A stretch of 64,000 bases of DNA, from NCBI RefSeq assembly GCF_021442385.1, contig NZ_MUZA01000007.1, positions 1 through 64,000 of the forward strand, written 5' to 3'. Numbering within the stretch: position 1 is the first letter of the stretch; each line of letters opens with the position of its first letter. Source of the stretch: Micromonospora sp. MH99 (lineage in GTDB: Bacteria; Actinomycetota; Actinomycetes; Mycobacteriales; Micromonosporaceae). Position numbers and translations under genes: made by a program. This document shows positions 17,227 through 26,675 of this stretch, in pieces. A model generated the notes under the pieces. It made no database searches and was not told the DNA's origin. It worked only from the letters and a program-made list of their open reading frames with translations.

Positions 17227-18839
17227 GCCCCGACCTCCACCACTGTCTGCTCGGCGCCGGTGTCGCGGGCGGACGTCGGGCGCGCAGGCGCGGTGGGCAA
17301 CAGCCGGGAGTAGACGTTGTCCAGCACCTCTGCCTGCGCCTCCCAGGTCCAGCCGGCCAGCAACCCGGGCCGGTCGTACGCGGCACGGCAGCTCGCCGGG
17401 TCGGCGAGCACCGCGGTGACCGCCCGGACGAAGTCGGCCACGTTCTCGGCCTCGAACACCTCGCCCTGCCCGGTCTCGCGGACAGTCTCCGCCATCGTCC
17501 GCACATCGGAGACGACCAGCGGCAGCCGAGCGTGTGAATACTCGAAGAACTTGGTGATCAGGGCGATCTCGTGGTTCGGCCAGTGCTGGATCGGGATCAC
17601 CCCGACCTGCGCGCCCGACAGGAACGGCACCACCTGGTGATGCGGCACGTACGGCAGCACGTGCACCCGCTGCGCCACCCCGAGTTCCTCGGCGCGGCGC
17701 AGGAGGCCCTTGACGTACGCCGACTGGGGCTTGTTGACCACGAAGGCGACGTGCGCCTCGGGCAGCCGCGGCAGTGCCTCGACCATCACCCCGAGCCCGC
17801 GCTTGGCCGCGGCCACCCCGCTGTAGACCAGCAGCGGCGTGCCCGGGCCGATCCCGCAGAGCGCCCGGATGTCCGGTACCGGCTCGGCCGAGCCCGCCGG
17901 CTGGGTCTCCAGCGTCGGCGCGTTGAGCACCACGGCGGGACGCTCCGCCAGCCCGTGCTCGCGCTGCAACAGGTCGGCCAGGCCGCCGGAGACGGTCATG
18001 GTGGCGTCCGCGTACGGCACGAACTCCCGCTCGTGGGCGACGTTCCCCGGCAGCCACCGGGCGTTGTCGCGCCACGGCTGCACGCCGGGCAGGTATTCGT
18101 GGGCGTCCCACAGCAGTGCGATCCGGCGCCCCTTGGCGGCGGCCCGGATCTTGGCGCGGGCCCCGACGCCGATCATCCGGAAGTCGTTGGCGTGGATGAG
18201 GTCCGGTGCCAGCTCGTCGACCACCGGGCCGTAGGCCAGTTCGTAGTCCCACAGGCCCGGCTCCAGGCGGCGCCACGCGCCGCCGCCGCGCAGCCGCTGC
18301 CAGAAGAGCGTGTACGCCCGGTCCCAGGGGCTGGTCAGCTTACGGCCACGACGGGCCCGGGTCAGCTCCCGGTTGCGCAGCGACACCCAGCGACGGACCA
18401 GGCCGGAGAACTTCTCCTCGAACCGCAGCGTCGGCCAGGCCAGCGACGGGACGCGACCGCCGTCGCGGGCCGCCAGCGTCAGAGCCGCGCGGCGGACCTG
18501 CAGGTCGGCACGCCAGGCCTTCACGGCCTGGGCACGATGGGCGCCGATCCCGCTCGGCGGGTAGGCAAGCGGCGCCCGCAGCAGTGCACGTCGGAATTCG
18601 TGTCGGCGCTTGGCCAGCGGCTCCGGCATCGGGATCAGCCGAACCTCGGCGGCACCGAGGCGCCAGCTCTGCGACTGCCCCCCGGCCGGCGCCCGCCCGA
18701 GCAGGACGACGTCCCAGCCGGCGTCGGCCGCGGACCGAGCCGCCTTCTGTACCCGCGAGTCGCCGATGACCCCGTTGTCCACCAGCATGACTACCCGTCC
18801 CCGGGTGGCCACCGCTGCGGTCGCGCCGTCAGATCCCAT
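17223..18839 (-). CDS. GT4-like glycosyltransferase, copy 1 of a paralogous pair
   Basis: The 538-residue product begins RGRVVMLVDNGVIGDSRV, a GT-B N-domain start. It contains DLIHANDFRMIGVGA and WDAHEYLPG in the middle, and a C-domain with LLVYSGVAAAKRG and IALITKFFEYSHARLPLVVSD. The paralogue at 28858 shares these segments almost word for word. The start is ATG 18839; the longer upstream frame is non-coding. It is the first gene of the minus-strand operon that continues with the GT2 and the dehydrogenase, and is divergent from the GT-C gene at 19087. Confidence 0.85.
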   Translation of the reverse strand: MGSDGATAAVATRGRVVMLVDNGVIGDSRVQKAARSAADAGWDVVLLGRAPAGGQSQSWRLGAAEVRLIPMPEPLAKRRHEFRRALLRAPLAYPPSGIGAHRAQAVKAWRADLQVRRAALTLAARDGGRVPSLAWPTLRFEEKFSGLVRRWVSLRNRELTRARRGRKLTSPWDRAYTLFWQRLRGGGAWRRLEPGLWDYELAYGPVVDELAPDLIHANDFRMIGVGARAKIRAAAKGRRIALLWDAHEYLPGVQPWRDNARWLPGNVAHEREFVPYADATMTVSGGLADLLQREHGLAERPAVVLNAPTLETQPAGSAEPVPDIRALCGIGPGTPLLVYSGVAAAKRGLGVMVEALPRLPEAHVAFVVNKPQSAYVKGLLRRAEELGVAQRVHVLPYVPHHQVVPFLSGAQVGVIPIQHWPNHEIALITKFFEYSHARLPLVVSDVRTMAETVRETGQGEVFEAENVADFVRAVTAVLADPASCRAAYDRPGLLAGWTWEAQAEVLDNVYSRLLPTAPARPTSARDTGAEQTVVEVGA

Positions 18840-19086
18840 TCCTGCCCGTTTCCGTGTCAGCCAGCACCGCGCCCGCGGGACCCGAGCGAGTCTACGACAC
18901 GTCAGGCGTGGTACCGGCCCGCGCGGCGCTCGGTGTCCGCGCCGAGCCGCGTCGGTTGCTAACCTGCACTCTGGATCGACCACCGGTGACCGCCGCGCCA
19001 GGCGAGGCCCTGCCCGGGTCCGGTCATCTCCAGTTCCCCCGGACAACCCACCCGATCGACCCGGATCGGCGCAGACAGGACCAGAC

Positions 19087-20268
19087 ATGGACGTGGTGAC
19101 GACCGACGAGCGCCGGCCGCCGACGACGGACTCGAGCCCTGACGAGATCCCGTCGGCCCCCGACAGCCGGGCCCGCCGGCTGCTCGCCAGCGCCCGATAC
19201 GCGCTGCCCGCGCTCGGCGCCTACGCTGCGGTACGCGTTCTCGGAGGGCTGACCCTCTACCTGTGGGCCTCCCCCAGCCGCAGCACCGAAGGCCTGCTCA
19301 CCAGAGCCGACGGCAACTGGTACCTCGCGATCTCGCAGCACGGTTATGACGGCTATCAGCAGCTGCAGAGCAACATGGCCTTCTTCCCGCTCTATCCCGG
19401 CCTGACCGCCGCTCTGGAGCCGCTCACCCCGCTCGACTTCCGCAAGACCGCACTCGCGCTGGCCTGGATCGCGGCGCTCGCCGCCGCCTGGGGGCTGTTC
19501 GCCGTCGGCAACCTGCTCCACGGTCGGCGGGTCGGGATCATGCTCGCGGTGCTCTGGGGACTGCTACCGCACAGCATCGTGCAGACGATGTCGTACAGCG
19601 AGGGTCTGTTCACCGCGCTGGCCGCCTGGACCCTGTACGCCCTGCTGCGCGAGCGCTGGCTCACCGCGGGCGCGCTCTGCCTTTTCGCCGGGTTGACCCG
19701 GCCGACGGCATCGGCACTGATCGCGGTGGTCGGGCTCGCCGCGCTCATCGCCGCCTTCCGCCGGCGGGACGGCTGGCGCCCCTGGGTCGCCATGGTGCTC
19801 GCGCCCGCTGGTTGGGTTGGCTACCTGGCCTGGGTCGGCGTGCAGACCGGCCGGCCCGACGGCTGGTTCCACATCCAGGACGCCGGTTGGGGGACCACCT
19901 TCGACTTCGGGGTCGACACCCTGCGGCGGGGCCGGACGGTGCTCACCGAGGCGTCGGCCCTGGAGTTCTACACAGTCACGCTGGTCGCGGTGCTGGCGAT
20001 CACGCTCTTCGTGCTGAGCCTGATCGACCGGCAGCCGTGGCAATTGCTGCTCTACAGCGGCCTGCTGCTGGTCACCACGCTCGGTGCCGCGGGCTACTAC
20101 CACTCCAAGGCACGTTTCCTGTTGCCGGCATTCCCGCTGCTGATCCCAGTGGCCGTGGCGTTCGCGAAGGCCGCACGGGCACGAGCGGTAGCCATACTGA
20201 CCCTGCTGGCCCTCATGTCCGCTTACTTCGGCGGCTATCTGCTGATCGTCTGGCGCAGTTCGCCGTAG
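19087..20268 (+). CDS. Multi-pass membrane mannosyltransferase-like protein (PIG-V/GT-C type)
   Basis: This 393-residue protein has about nine TM helices after a ~35-residue cytoplasmic tail. The loop motif RADGNWYLAISQHGYDG resembles the DGxWYLxIAxxGY motif of PIG-V-like GT-C mannosyltransferases, and FFPLYP follows as in that group. GT-C enzymes use polyprenyl-phosphate sugars outside the membrane, so this one could decorate the exported polymer or its lipid carrier. ATG 19087 is chosen because the membrane protein core follows closely. Confidence 0.75.
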   Translation: MDVVTTDERRPPTTDSSPDEIPSAPDSRARRLLASARYALPALGAYAAVRVLGGLTLYLWASPSRSTEGLLTRADGNWYLAISQHGYDGYQQLQSNMAFFPLYPGLTAALEPLTPLDFRKTALALAWIAALAAAWGLFAVGNLLHGRRVGIMLAVLWGLLPHSIVQTMSYSEGLFTALAAWTLYALLRERWLTAGALCLFAGLTRPTASALIAVVGLAALIAAFRRRDGWRPWVAMVLAPAGWVGYLAWVGVQTGRPDGWFHIQDAGWGTTFDFGVDTLRRGRTVLTEASALEFYTVTLVAVLAITLFVLSLIDRQPWQLLLYSGLLLVTTLGAAGYYHSKARFLLPAFPLLIPVAVAFAKAARARAVAILTLLALMSAYFGGYLLIVWRSSP

Positions 20269-20431
20269 GCGGCGCGAGGGCGTCGGCGGCCCCACCCATG
20301 GGACGGCGTTATTGTGGTTTCCGCGCTCTGTCCGATGGTCGTCCGACCTCGTCGCCGGCCGGCCGGGGCCACATGACCCTTGCCACCCTGGCCCCGACGC
20401 GGCCCTCTCCCACTCCCCAGGATCGGAATCG

Positions 20432-21871
20432 ATGAACAACGGGCGAACTCTCTGGGACTCGTTGAAACTCCCCCGGCCGCGACGGTCCGGAGCCCGACCG
20501 CACCTGGTCTACCTCGCGATCGGTTTCCCTCCGGCGGCTAAGAGCTGCGCCTACCGGATGCGGGAGACGGCGAACCAGTTCGCCGCCGCGGGTTGGGACG
20601 TGACCGCCGTCACCATCGCGGACGAGGCCTGGGAGCGGGAGCACGGCCTCGACCACACCCTCTCCCAGGGGGTGGACCCCAGCGTCCGGGTGGTGAAGCT
20701 GCCGCTGTTCCGGGACGACCTGGAGACCGACATCCGCTCGTTCACCGAGCAGCGTGCCCTGGCTCACAAGGACTACCTTGCCGAACTGCGCAAGCAGGAC
20801 CTCAAGGTCTTCCCCGAGCCAGTCTTCGGCGGATGGCGTCCCGCGCTGGAGAAGGCCCTGCTCCAGATCCACCGGGAGCGGCACGTGGACCTGCTGGTGA
20901 CCACCTGCGCCCCGTATGTCAACCTGGCGGCGACCTGGAAGCTGTGGGAGACCCACCGGGTGCCGTACGTGGTGGACTTCCGCGACGGCTGGTCCGTCGA
21001 CGTGATCAACAACGGTGAGGCGTTCTTCCGGGAGTCGGTCTCCGGGCAGTGGGAGACCAAGCTGCTCACCGCCGCCGTGGCCATCTGGAACGTGAACGAG
21101 CCGATCTCCCGCTGGTACCGGGAGCGCTACCCCGAGCTGGCGCACAAGATGCGAGTCGTGCGCAACGGCTACGACGCGGCAAGCATCCCGGCCCAGGTGC
21201 GTCCCGCCCCGCCGGACCGGCCGCTGACCTTCGGCTACCTCGGCGCGCTGACCCTGCCCGTGCCGCTGCTGGACGCCGTCCTTCAGGGCTGGCGGACGGC
21301 GCGCGCGGAGGATCCGGCGCTGGCCGACGCCCGCTTTGAGGTGCGGGGCCACATCGGCACCGGGTGGGCGCGCGGTGCCAACGCGCACGCCGAACTGCTC
21401 AGGGCCGCCGCCGTCGATGGCGTGCTGGTCGGCGGCTCGGTGCCCAAGGCCGAGGTGGTCGACCTCTACTCGCGCTGGGACGCGGTGGTGCTGATGGTGA
21501 CTGGCGGCCGCTACATGACCTCCGGCAAGGTGTACGAGTACATGGCGACCGGCCTGCCGGTGGTCTCCGCCCACGAGGCCGACCACGATGCCTCCACTGT
21601 GCTGTCCACGTACCCGCTCTGGACCGGCGCGGTCGGGCTGGACCCGGCCGAGCTGACGAGCGCCTTCCGGCGGGCCGCCGCGATGGCCCGTGCCGCCGAC
21701 GCGGCGGAGCGGGAGAAGGCCCGCGCCGAGGCGCGGCAGTACGCCCGCGAGGAGCAGCTCATCCCCGCCGTCCGTGAGGTCACCGAGCTGGTGCTGGGCG
21801 CCGGCGGACCGACCGCCCCGCAATCCTCCCCCGCCGGCGCACGCGTCCTGGCCCGAGAAGGTAGGTCATGA
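20432..21871 (+). CDS. GT4-like glycosyltransferase, cassette A gene 1
   Basis: The 479-residue GT-B protein contains HLVYLAIGFPPAAKS, TCAPYVNLAATWKLWE, VVDFRDGWS, VVRNGYD and TFGYLGALT, and the C-domain donor site SGKVYEYMATGLPVVSA. The closest relative in the window is the product at 25263, which shares the same framework throughout. Its TGA overlaps the ATG of the next gene by four bases (ATGA at 21868), so the two are translated together. The donor and acceptor are unknown. ATG 20432 is used; the longer upstream frame lacks GT-like residues. A TATTGT -10-like box lies at about 20309. Confidence 0.86.
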   Translation: MNNGRTLWDSLKLPRPRRSGARPHLVYLAIGFPPAAKSCAYRMRETANQFAAAGWDVTAVTIADEAWEREHGLDHTLSQGVDPSVRVVKLPLFRDDLETDIRSFTEQRALAHKDYLAELRKQDLKVFPEPVFGGWRPALEKALLQIHRERHVDLLVTTCAPYVNLAATWKLWETHRVPYVVDFRDGWSVDVINNGEAFFRESVSGQWETKLLTAAVAIWNVNEPISRWYRERYPELAHKMRVVRNGYDAASIPAQVRPAPPDRPLTFGYLGALTLPVPLLDAVLQGWRTARAEDPALADARFEVRGHIGTGWARGANAHAELLRAAAVDGVLVGGSVPKAEVVDLYSRWDAVVLMVTGGRYMTSGKVYEYMATGLPVVSAHEADHDASTVLSTYPLWTGAVGLDPAELTSAFRRAAAMARAADAAEREKARAEARQYAREEQLIPAVREVTELVLGAGGPTAPQSSPAGARVLAREGRS

Positions 21872-24015
21872 TCGAGATCCTGATGGTTATGGGCACCGTC
21901 CCCGGACGGGTGGCGGTCCTGACCGACGCGCTCGAGCAGTTCCGCGCCAAGGGCGTCATCGTGCGGGTGGCCACGACCTTTGACCCGGTGGAGAACACCC
22001 CGGCGGCCACCGAGCTGGCCGAGGTGCACCGGCTGCCCACCTCCGCGGAGTTGGGCTCGCGGTTCGTCCGGATGGCCAAACGGGCGAACCCGGCCCGGCG
22101 CCCGTGGCTGCGCGCGCAGCGCGACCCGTGGGTCCGCCGGCACGCCAAGCGGGCCGACGTCCTGGTCGCTCTGGACGCGCACGCCCTGCACACCGTCTGG
22201 CACCTCGCCCAGCGGCACCGACGGGCCGACGCCGTCTACGGCATCGCCCCGGCGCTGCGGGCCGTGGAGAAGCGGTCCGCCGACCCGGCGCGTTACCGCC
22301 GTCCCCGGCTCAACACCACCGGCCCCGCCCCGGTCGTGCTGGCGAGCGCCACCCGCAGCCAGACCGTCGACCTGGCGAAGCGGGTGTTCGAGATGAGCAC
22401 CGGGAAGAGGGCCATGAAGCTCGGCCCGGTGCGCTGGTTCTGGCAGGGGGCCGTCACGGCGCCCGGTCTGCCGGAACGGCACCGGGGCAGGATCGCCCGG
22501 CGAGTCACCGGCAACATGCTCGAGTCCGGGCACGCCGCCAGCGCGAAGCGGCTGGCATTGGCGGCCCAGGGCCGCCTGGGCCCGACGACCAGGGGGCCGC
22601 TCCTCGACCCGATCGTCGACGCGGAGCTGAGCCAGGGCAAGGTGTCCGAGCACCTGATGACCGTGGTGCGGAGCCACCTCAAGCTCGCGGATGGCTTCCT
22701 CAAGAAGCGGAACCCGGGCAAGGCCGAGCCGCACGTGCTGCGCGCCTTCAACCTGATGTTCCACCGGATCGTGCAATTCGACGGCACCACCTCACCGCTG
22801 GCAGAGGATCCGGAAAAGTTCCTCGCCCCGCTGCACGACAGCGAGGCCGGCCGGGCGATGGCGGCTCCGCGCGGCCGGCAGAGCCCGGCGGCTTTCCCGC
22901 CGGCCGGCCGGCCGCACCGGATGCTCTTCTTCACCGGGTTGAACGACAACTTCCTCGGACCGATCCTCGACCGCTACGAGGCGATGCCCGGGGTTGAGGT
23001 CCGCCGGCTGAACCTGAGAGAGGAGTCGATCCTCCCAGTGCTCAGCAACGGGCGCACGAACGTGGTGCAGCACCTGCTCGCCGGCAGCTCCAAGCGGGCC
23101 GATGAGGTCCAGGAAGCCTGGGGTCCCCACCTCGACTGGGCGGACACGGTCTTTGTGGACTGGTGCAACCTGGGGGCCGCGATGCTGACGATGATCGACC
23201 CGGGCACGACCCGGGTCGTCGTCCGCCTGCACAGCTTCGAGGCGTTCAGCTGGTGGCCGCACCTGACCGACTGGTCCCGGGTGGACGACCTGGTCTTCGT
23301 CTCCGAGCACCTCCGTGACCTGGCGCTGGCCGCGGTGCCGCGGCTGGGCGCCCCGCAGGGCCCCCGGACCCACATGATCAACAACGCGATGGAGCTGCAC
23401 CGGTACGTGACGCCCAAGGTCTCTGCCGACAGCCGGTTCACTCTCGGGCTGGTCGGTTTGAGTTCGCTGGCCAAGGACCCGCGCTGGGCCCTGGCGGTGC
23501 TACGGGAGCTGCGCCGACGGGACGAGCGGTACCGCCTCAAGCTGATCGGCGACGCCCTCGACCCGAAGCTCAGCCCGGCGATCGAGGCGTACGTCCGGGA
23601 ACTCGACGCCGAACTGGCCGAGCTGGAGTCGTCCGGCGCCGTCGTGCGGACCGGCCGCACCGACGACGTCCCCGGCGCGCTCACCGACGTCGGGGTCATC
23701 CTCAGCACCTCGCTGCGGGAGAGCTTCCACTGCGCGCTCGTCGAGGGCGCGGCCAGCGGCGCCGTGCCGGTGGTACGCGACTGGCCGTTCTTCGCCGGCC
23801 GCCCGCACAGCGCCCGGACCCTCTTCCCCAGCGACTGGGTGGTCGGTACGCCGGAAGAGGCGGCCGAGCGGATCCTGGCCCTCACCGCGTCCGAGGAGGT
23901 CTGGCGCGAGGCGGGCCGGGCGGCCTCGGCGCACGTGCTGAGCACCTGGGACTGGTCGGTCACGCAGAAGGACTTCGACCGGCTGCTGCTGGAGCCGCCG
24001 GCCACGGCCGACTGA
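21868..24015 (+). CDS. Large two-domain glycosyltransferase, cassette A gene 2
   Basis: This 715-residue protein has an N-terminal ~330-residue region of unrecognised type (basic, helix-rich, with ADVLVALDAHALHTVW). A GT-B/GT4-like half follows, containing LFFTGLNDNFLGPILDRYEAMPGV, DWADTVFVDWCN and VVVRLHSFEAF. The C-domain has LVGLSSLAKDPRW and RESFHCALVEGAASGAVPVVRDW, where the Glu and GAASGA loop correspond to the nucleotide-sugar site. It is translationally coupled to cassette A gene 1. The paralogue at 26672 has the same length and order. Confidence 0.82.
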   Translation: MIEILMVMGTVPGRVAVLTDALEQFRAKGVIVRVATTFDPVENTPAATELAEVHRLPTSAELGSRFVRMAKRANPARRPWLRAQRDPWVRRHAKRADVLVALDAHALHTVWHLAQRHRRADAVYGIAPALRAVEKRSADPARYRRPRLNTTGPAPVVLASATRSQTVDLAKRVFEMSTGKRAMKLGPVRWFWQGAVTAPGLPERHRGRIARRVTGNMLESGHAASAKRLALAAQGRLGPTTRGPLLDPIVDAELSQGKVSEHLMTVVRSHLKLADGFLKKRNPGKAEPHVLRAFNLMFHRIVQFDGTTSPLAEDPEKFLAPLHDSEAGRAMAAPRGRQSPAAFPPAGRPHRMLFFTGLNDNFLGPILDRYEAMPGVEVRRLNLREESILPVLSNGRTNVVQHLLAGSSKRADEVQEAWGPHLDWADTVFVDWCNLGAAMLTMIDPGTTRVVVRLHSFEAFSWWPHLTDWSRVDDLVFVSEHLRDLALAAVPRLGAPQGPRTHMINNAMELHRYVTPKVSADSRFTLGLVGLSSLAKDPRWALAVLRELRRRDERYRLKLIGDALDPKLSPAIEAYVRELDAELAELESSGAVVRTGRTDDVPGALTDVGVILSTSLRESFHCALVEGAASGAVPVVRDWPFFAGRPHSARTLFPSDWVVGTPEEAAERILALTASEEVWREAGRAASAHVLSTWDWSVTQKDFDRLLLEPPATAD

Positions 24016-24142
24016 CCGGCGGATCAGGAAGAATGATTCGGCCGTCAGCCCCGGCGGGGAGCCGCTTGAACGGCACCAACCCGCGCCTCGGGTGGCACCC
24101 TCCGTTCGTCGTTACCGTCGCAGACCCTCGAGGAGTCAGGTA

Positions 24143-25228
24143 GTGAAGGTCGTCAGCATCGTCGGCGCCCGTCCGCAGTTGGTGAAGCTGGCACCGATCG
24201 CCGCGGCGTTCGCGGCGGAGGGCTGTGAGCACGTGATCGTGCACACCGGCCAGCACTACAACGCGGATCTGTCCGACGTGTTCTTCTCCGGCCTCGGCAT
24301 CCCCGACCCGGACGTGCACCTGGGCATCGGCTCCGGCAGCCACGGCGTGCAGACGGGCCGGACGCTGGCCGCGCTCGACCCGGTGCTCGCCGCCGAGCGG
24401 CCGGACTGGGTCCTGGTCTACGGCGACACCAACTCGACCCTGGCCGGCACCCTGTCGGCGGTCAAGCAGCACCTGCCGGTCGCCCACCTGGAGGCCGGAC
24501 TGCGCTCGTTCAACCGCCGGATGCCCGAGGAACACAACCGGGTACTGACCGACCACGCCGCGGACCTGCTGCTCGCCCCCACCGAGGAGGCGATGCGGCA
24601 CCTGGCGTCGGAGGGTCTGGCTCCCCGATCGGTCCTGGTCGGGGACGTGATGGTGGACGTCTGCCTGCGGGTCCGGGACGACGTGACGCGCGCGGGCCAG
24701 CCCCGGCCGCCGCTGCCCGACGGGATCGACCCGCAGCAGCCGTACCTGCTGGCCACCCTGCACCGCGCCGAGAACACCGACGACCCGCAGCGGCTCGCTG
24801 CACTGCTCGACGCGCTGGCCGACCTGCCGGTGCCGGTGGCGCTGCTCGCCCACCCGCGGCTGGTGGCCCGCGCCGAGGAGCACGGCCTGAAGCTCTCCCG
24901 GGGCGCACTGCACGCCGGCCGGCCACTGCCGTACGGCGCCATGGTCGCCGCGGTGCTCGGCTCCGTCGGGGTGGTCACCGACTCGGGCGGCCTGCAGAAG
25001 GAGGCCTACCTGCTGGACCGCCCCTGCACGACGCTGCGCACCGAGACGGAGTGGGTGGAGACCCTCGAAGGCGGCTGGAACGCACTGGTCCCCGACCCGC
25101 GCGAACTGGGTGCGCAGTGGGCGACCACCGCGACCCGCCCGGCCCCGCAAGTCCCGCGCGGCACGCCGTACGGCGACGGCCGGGCCGCCCACCGGGTCGC
25201 CGAGACGCTGCGGCGTCACCTGGCATGA
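24143..25228 (+). CDS. wecB: UDP-N-acetylglucosamine 2-epimerase, non-hydrolysing (WecB/WbpI-like)
   Basis: The 361-residue product opens VKVVSIVGARPQLVKLAPI and contains HTGQHYN, VYGDTNSTLAG, AHLEAGLRSFNRRMPEEHNR, TLHRAENTDD and TDSGGLQKEAYLL. These are the complete set of conserved motifs of non-hydrolysing UDP-GlcNAc 2-epimerases. WecB makes UDP-ManNAc, while WbpI makes UDP-ManNAc(3NAc)A from the di-N-acetylated glucuronate. Given the WbpB/D/E homologues, the WbpI reaction is plausible. The start is GTG 24143, nine bases after GAGGAG. It sits between the two duplicated glycosyltransferase cassettes, same strand. Confidence 0.92.
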   Translation: MKVVSIVGARPQLVKLAPIAAAFAAEGCEHVIVHTGQHYNADLSDVFFSGLGIPDPDVHLGIGSGSHGVQTGRTLAALDPVLAAERPDWVLVYGDTNSTLAGTLSAVKQHLPVAHLEAGLRSFNRRMPEEHNRVLTDHAADLLLAPTEEAMRHLASEGLAPRSVLVGDVMVDVCLRVRDDVTRAGQPRPPLPDGIDPQQPYLLATLHRAENTDDPQRLAALLDALADLPVPVALLAHPRLVARAEEHGLKLSRGALHAGRPLPYGAMVAAVLGSVGVVTDSGGLQKEAYLLDRPCTTLRTETEWVETLEGGWNALVPDPRELGAQWATTATRPAPQVPRGTPYGDGRAAHRVAETLRRHLA

Positions 25229-25262
25229 TGGCGCATCTCCTCCTCACGATCGGGTACCAGCG

Positions 25263-26675
25263 ATGAGCAATCGAGTTGCACCCCTTCCCCGGTCCGGCGG
25301 CGGGCAGCGACCGCACGCCATCTACCTGGCGATCGGGTTCCCGCCCGCGGCGAAGAGCAGCGCATACCGACTGCGCGAGACGGCGAACCAGTTCGTCGCC
25401 ATGGGCTGGGACATCACCGTCATCACCATCTGCCAGGAAGCCTGGGAACGCGAGTACGGCCTGGACCACACCCTTTCCGAGAAGGTCGATCCCCGGGTCA
25501 AGGTGATCGAGCTGCCGCTGATGCGGGAGGACCTGGAGACCGACATCCGCGCCTTCTCCGAAGAACGGTCGATCGACCCGGTGGGGTGGATCAGCCGGCT
25601 CCGCAAGCGCGAGCAGAAGATCTTCCCTGAGCGGGACTTCGGCGGCTGGCGCTACGAGTTGGAGAAGGCGGTGGTCCAGCAGCATCGCCAGCACCCCGCG
25701 GACCTGCTCATCTCCTCCTGCGCCCCGTACGTGAACCTCGCGGCGACCTGGAAGCTGTGGGAGGAGTACCGGGTTCCCTACGCGGTCGACTTCCGCGACG
25801 GCTGGTCGCTGGACGTGATCGGTGGCGGCGAGGCCTTCACTCGCGACTCGGTCTCCGGGCGTTGGGAGTCCAAGGTCCTCGAGCACGCCCTCGCGGTCTG
25901 GTGCGTGAACGACCCCATCGCCGGCTTCTACCGTGAGCGTTACCCGCACCTGGCCGACCGGGTGCACGTCGTGCGCAACGGCTACGACGAGGACAGCCTC
26001 CCCGATGTCAGCGGCCGGTCTCCGGATCCGAACGCGGGGCTGACCTTCGGCTACCTCGGCTCGGTAAACTTCACCCCGGCCTTTCTGGAGTCGGTGCTCG
26101 ACGGGTGGCGGATCGCCCGGCGCAACGATCCGATCCTGGCCCGCTCCCGATTCGAGGTGCGCGGCCACATCGGCGCCGGCCCGATACGCGAGGCCAACCG
26201 GCACATGGACCTGCTCAAAGAGGCCGCCGTCGACAATGTCAGCTTCGGCGGCCCGGTACCAAAGTCGGACCTGGCGGCGACGTACGGCTCCTGGGACGCC
26301 CTGGTGCTGATGCTGGTCGGTGGGCGCTTCGTCACCTCCGGCAAGGTGTACGAGTTCATGGCCACCGGGCTGCCGGTGCTCTCCGCCCACGACGTCGACC
26401 ACGACGCATCGAACATCCTGGCCGGGCATCCACTCTGGACCGGCGCGGTGGGTCTGGATCCGCACCGGCTGGCGGACTCCTTCTCGGAGGCGGCGCGAAT
26501 GGCCCTGAAGGCCACTGACGAGGATCGGGCCACGGCACGCCAGCTCGCTCGCCGGTTCGCCCGGCCCGCCGTGCTCGCCCCGGCCGTGCGACACCTCACC
26601 GAACTCGTGCAGCCGACCCCGGCCGGCGTTCCCGCCCCGGCCGCGACCGCTTCGACTGGCGATGTCCAACCATGA
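25263..26675 (+). CDS. GT4-like glycosyltransferase, cassette B gene 1
   Basis: This 470-residue GT-B protein is a paralogue of the product at 20432: HAIYLAIGFPPAAKS, LETDIRAFSEE, SCAPYVNLAATWKLWEEY, VDFRDGWSLDVI, TFGYLGSVN and SGKVYEFMATGLPVLSA line up without large gaps. The gene starts at ATG 25263, 34 bases after the epimerase stop, and ends in an ATGA overlap with the following gene, as cassette A does. Confidence 0.86.
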   Translation: MSNRVAPLPRSGGGQRPHAIYLAIGFPPAAKSSAYRLRETANQFVAMGWDITVITICQEAWEREYGLDHTLSEKVDPRVKVIELPLMREDLETDIRAFSEERSIDPVGWISRLRKREQKIFPERDFGGWRYELEKAVVQQHRQHPADLLISSCAPYVNLAATWKLWEEYRVPYAVDFRDGWSLDVIGGGEAFTRDSVSGRWESKVLEHALAVWCVNDPIAGFYRERYPHLADRVHVVRNGYDEDSLPDVSGRSPDPNAGLTFGYLGSVNFTPAFLESVLDGWRIARRNDPILARSRFEVRGHIGAGPIREANRHMDLLKEAAVDNVSFGGPVPKSDLAATYGSWDALVLMLVGGRFVTSGKVYEFMATGLPVLSAHDVDHDASNILAGHPLWTGAVGLDPHRLADSFSEAARMALKATDEDRATARQLARRFARPAVLAPAVRHLTELVQPTPAGVPAPAATASTGDVQP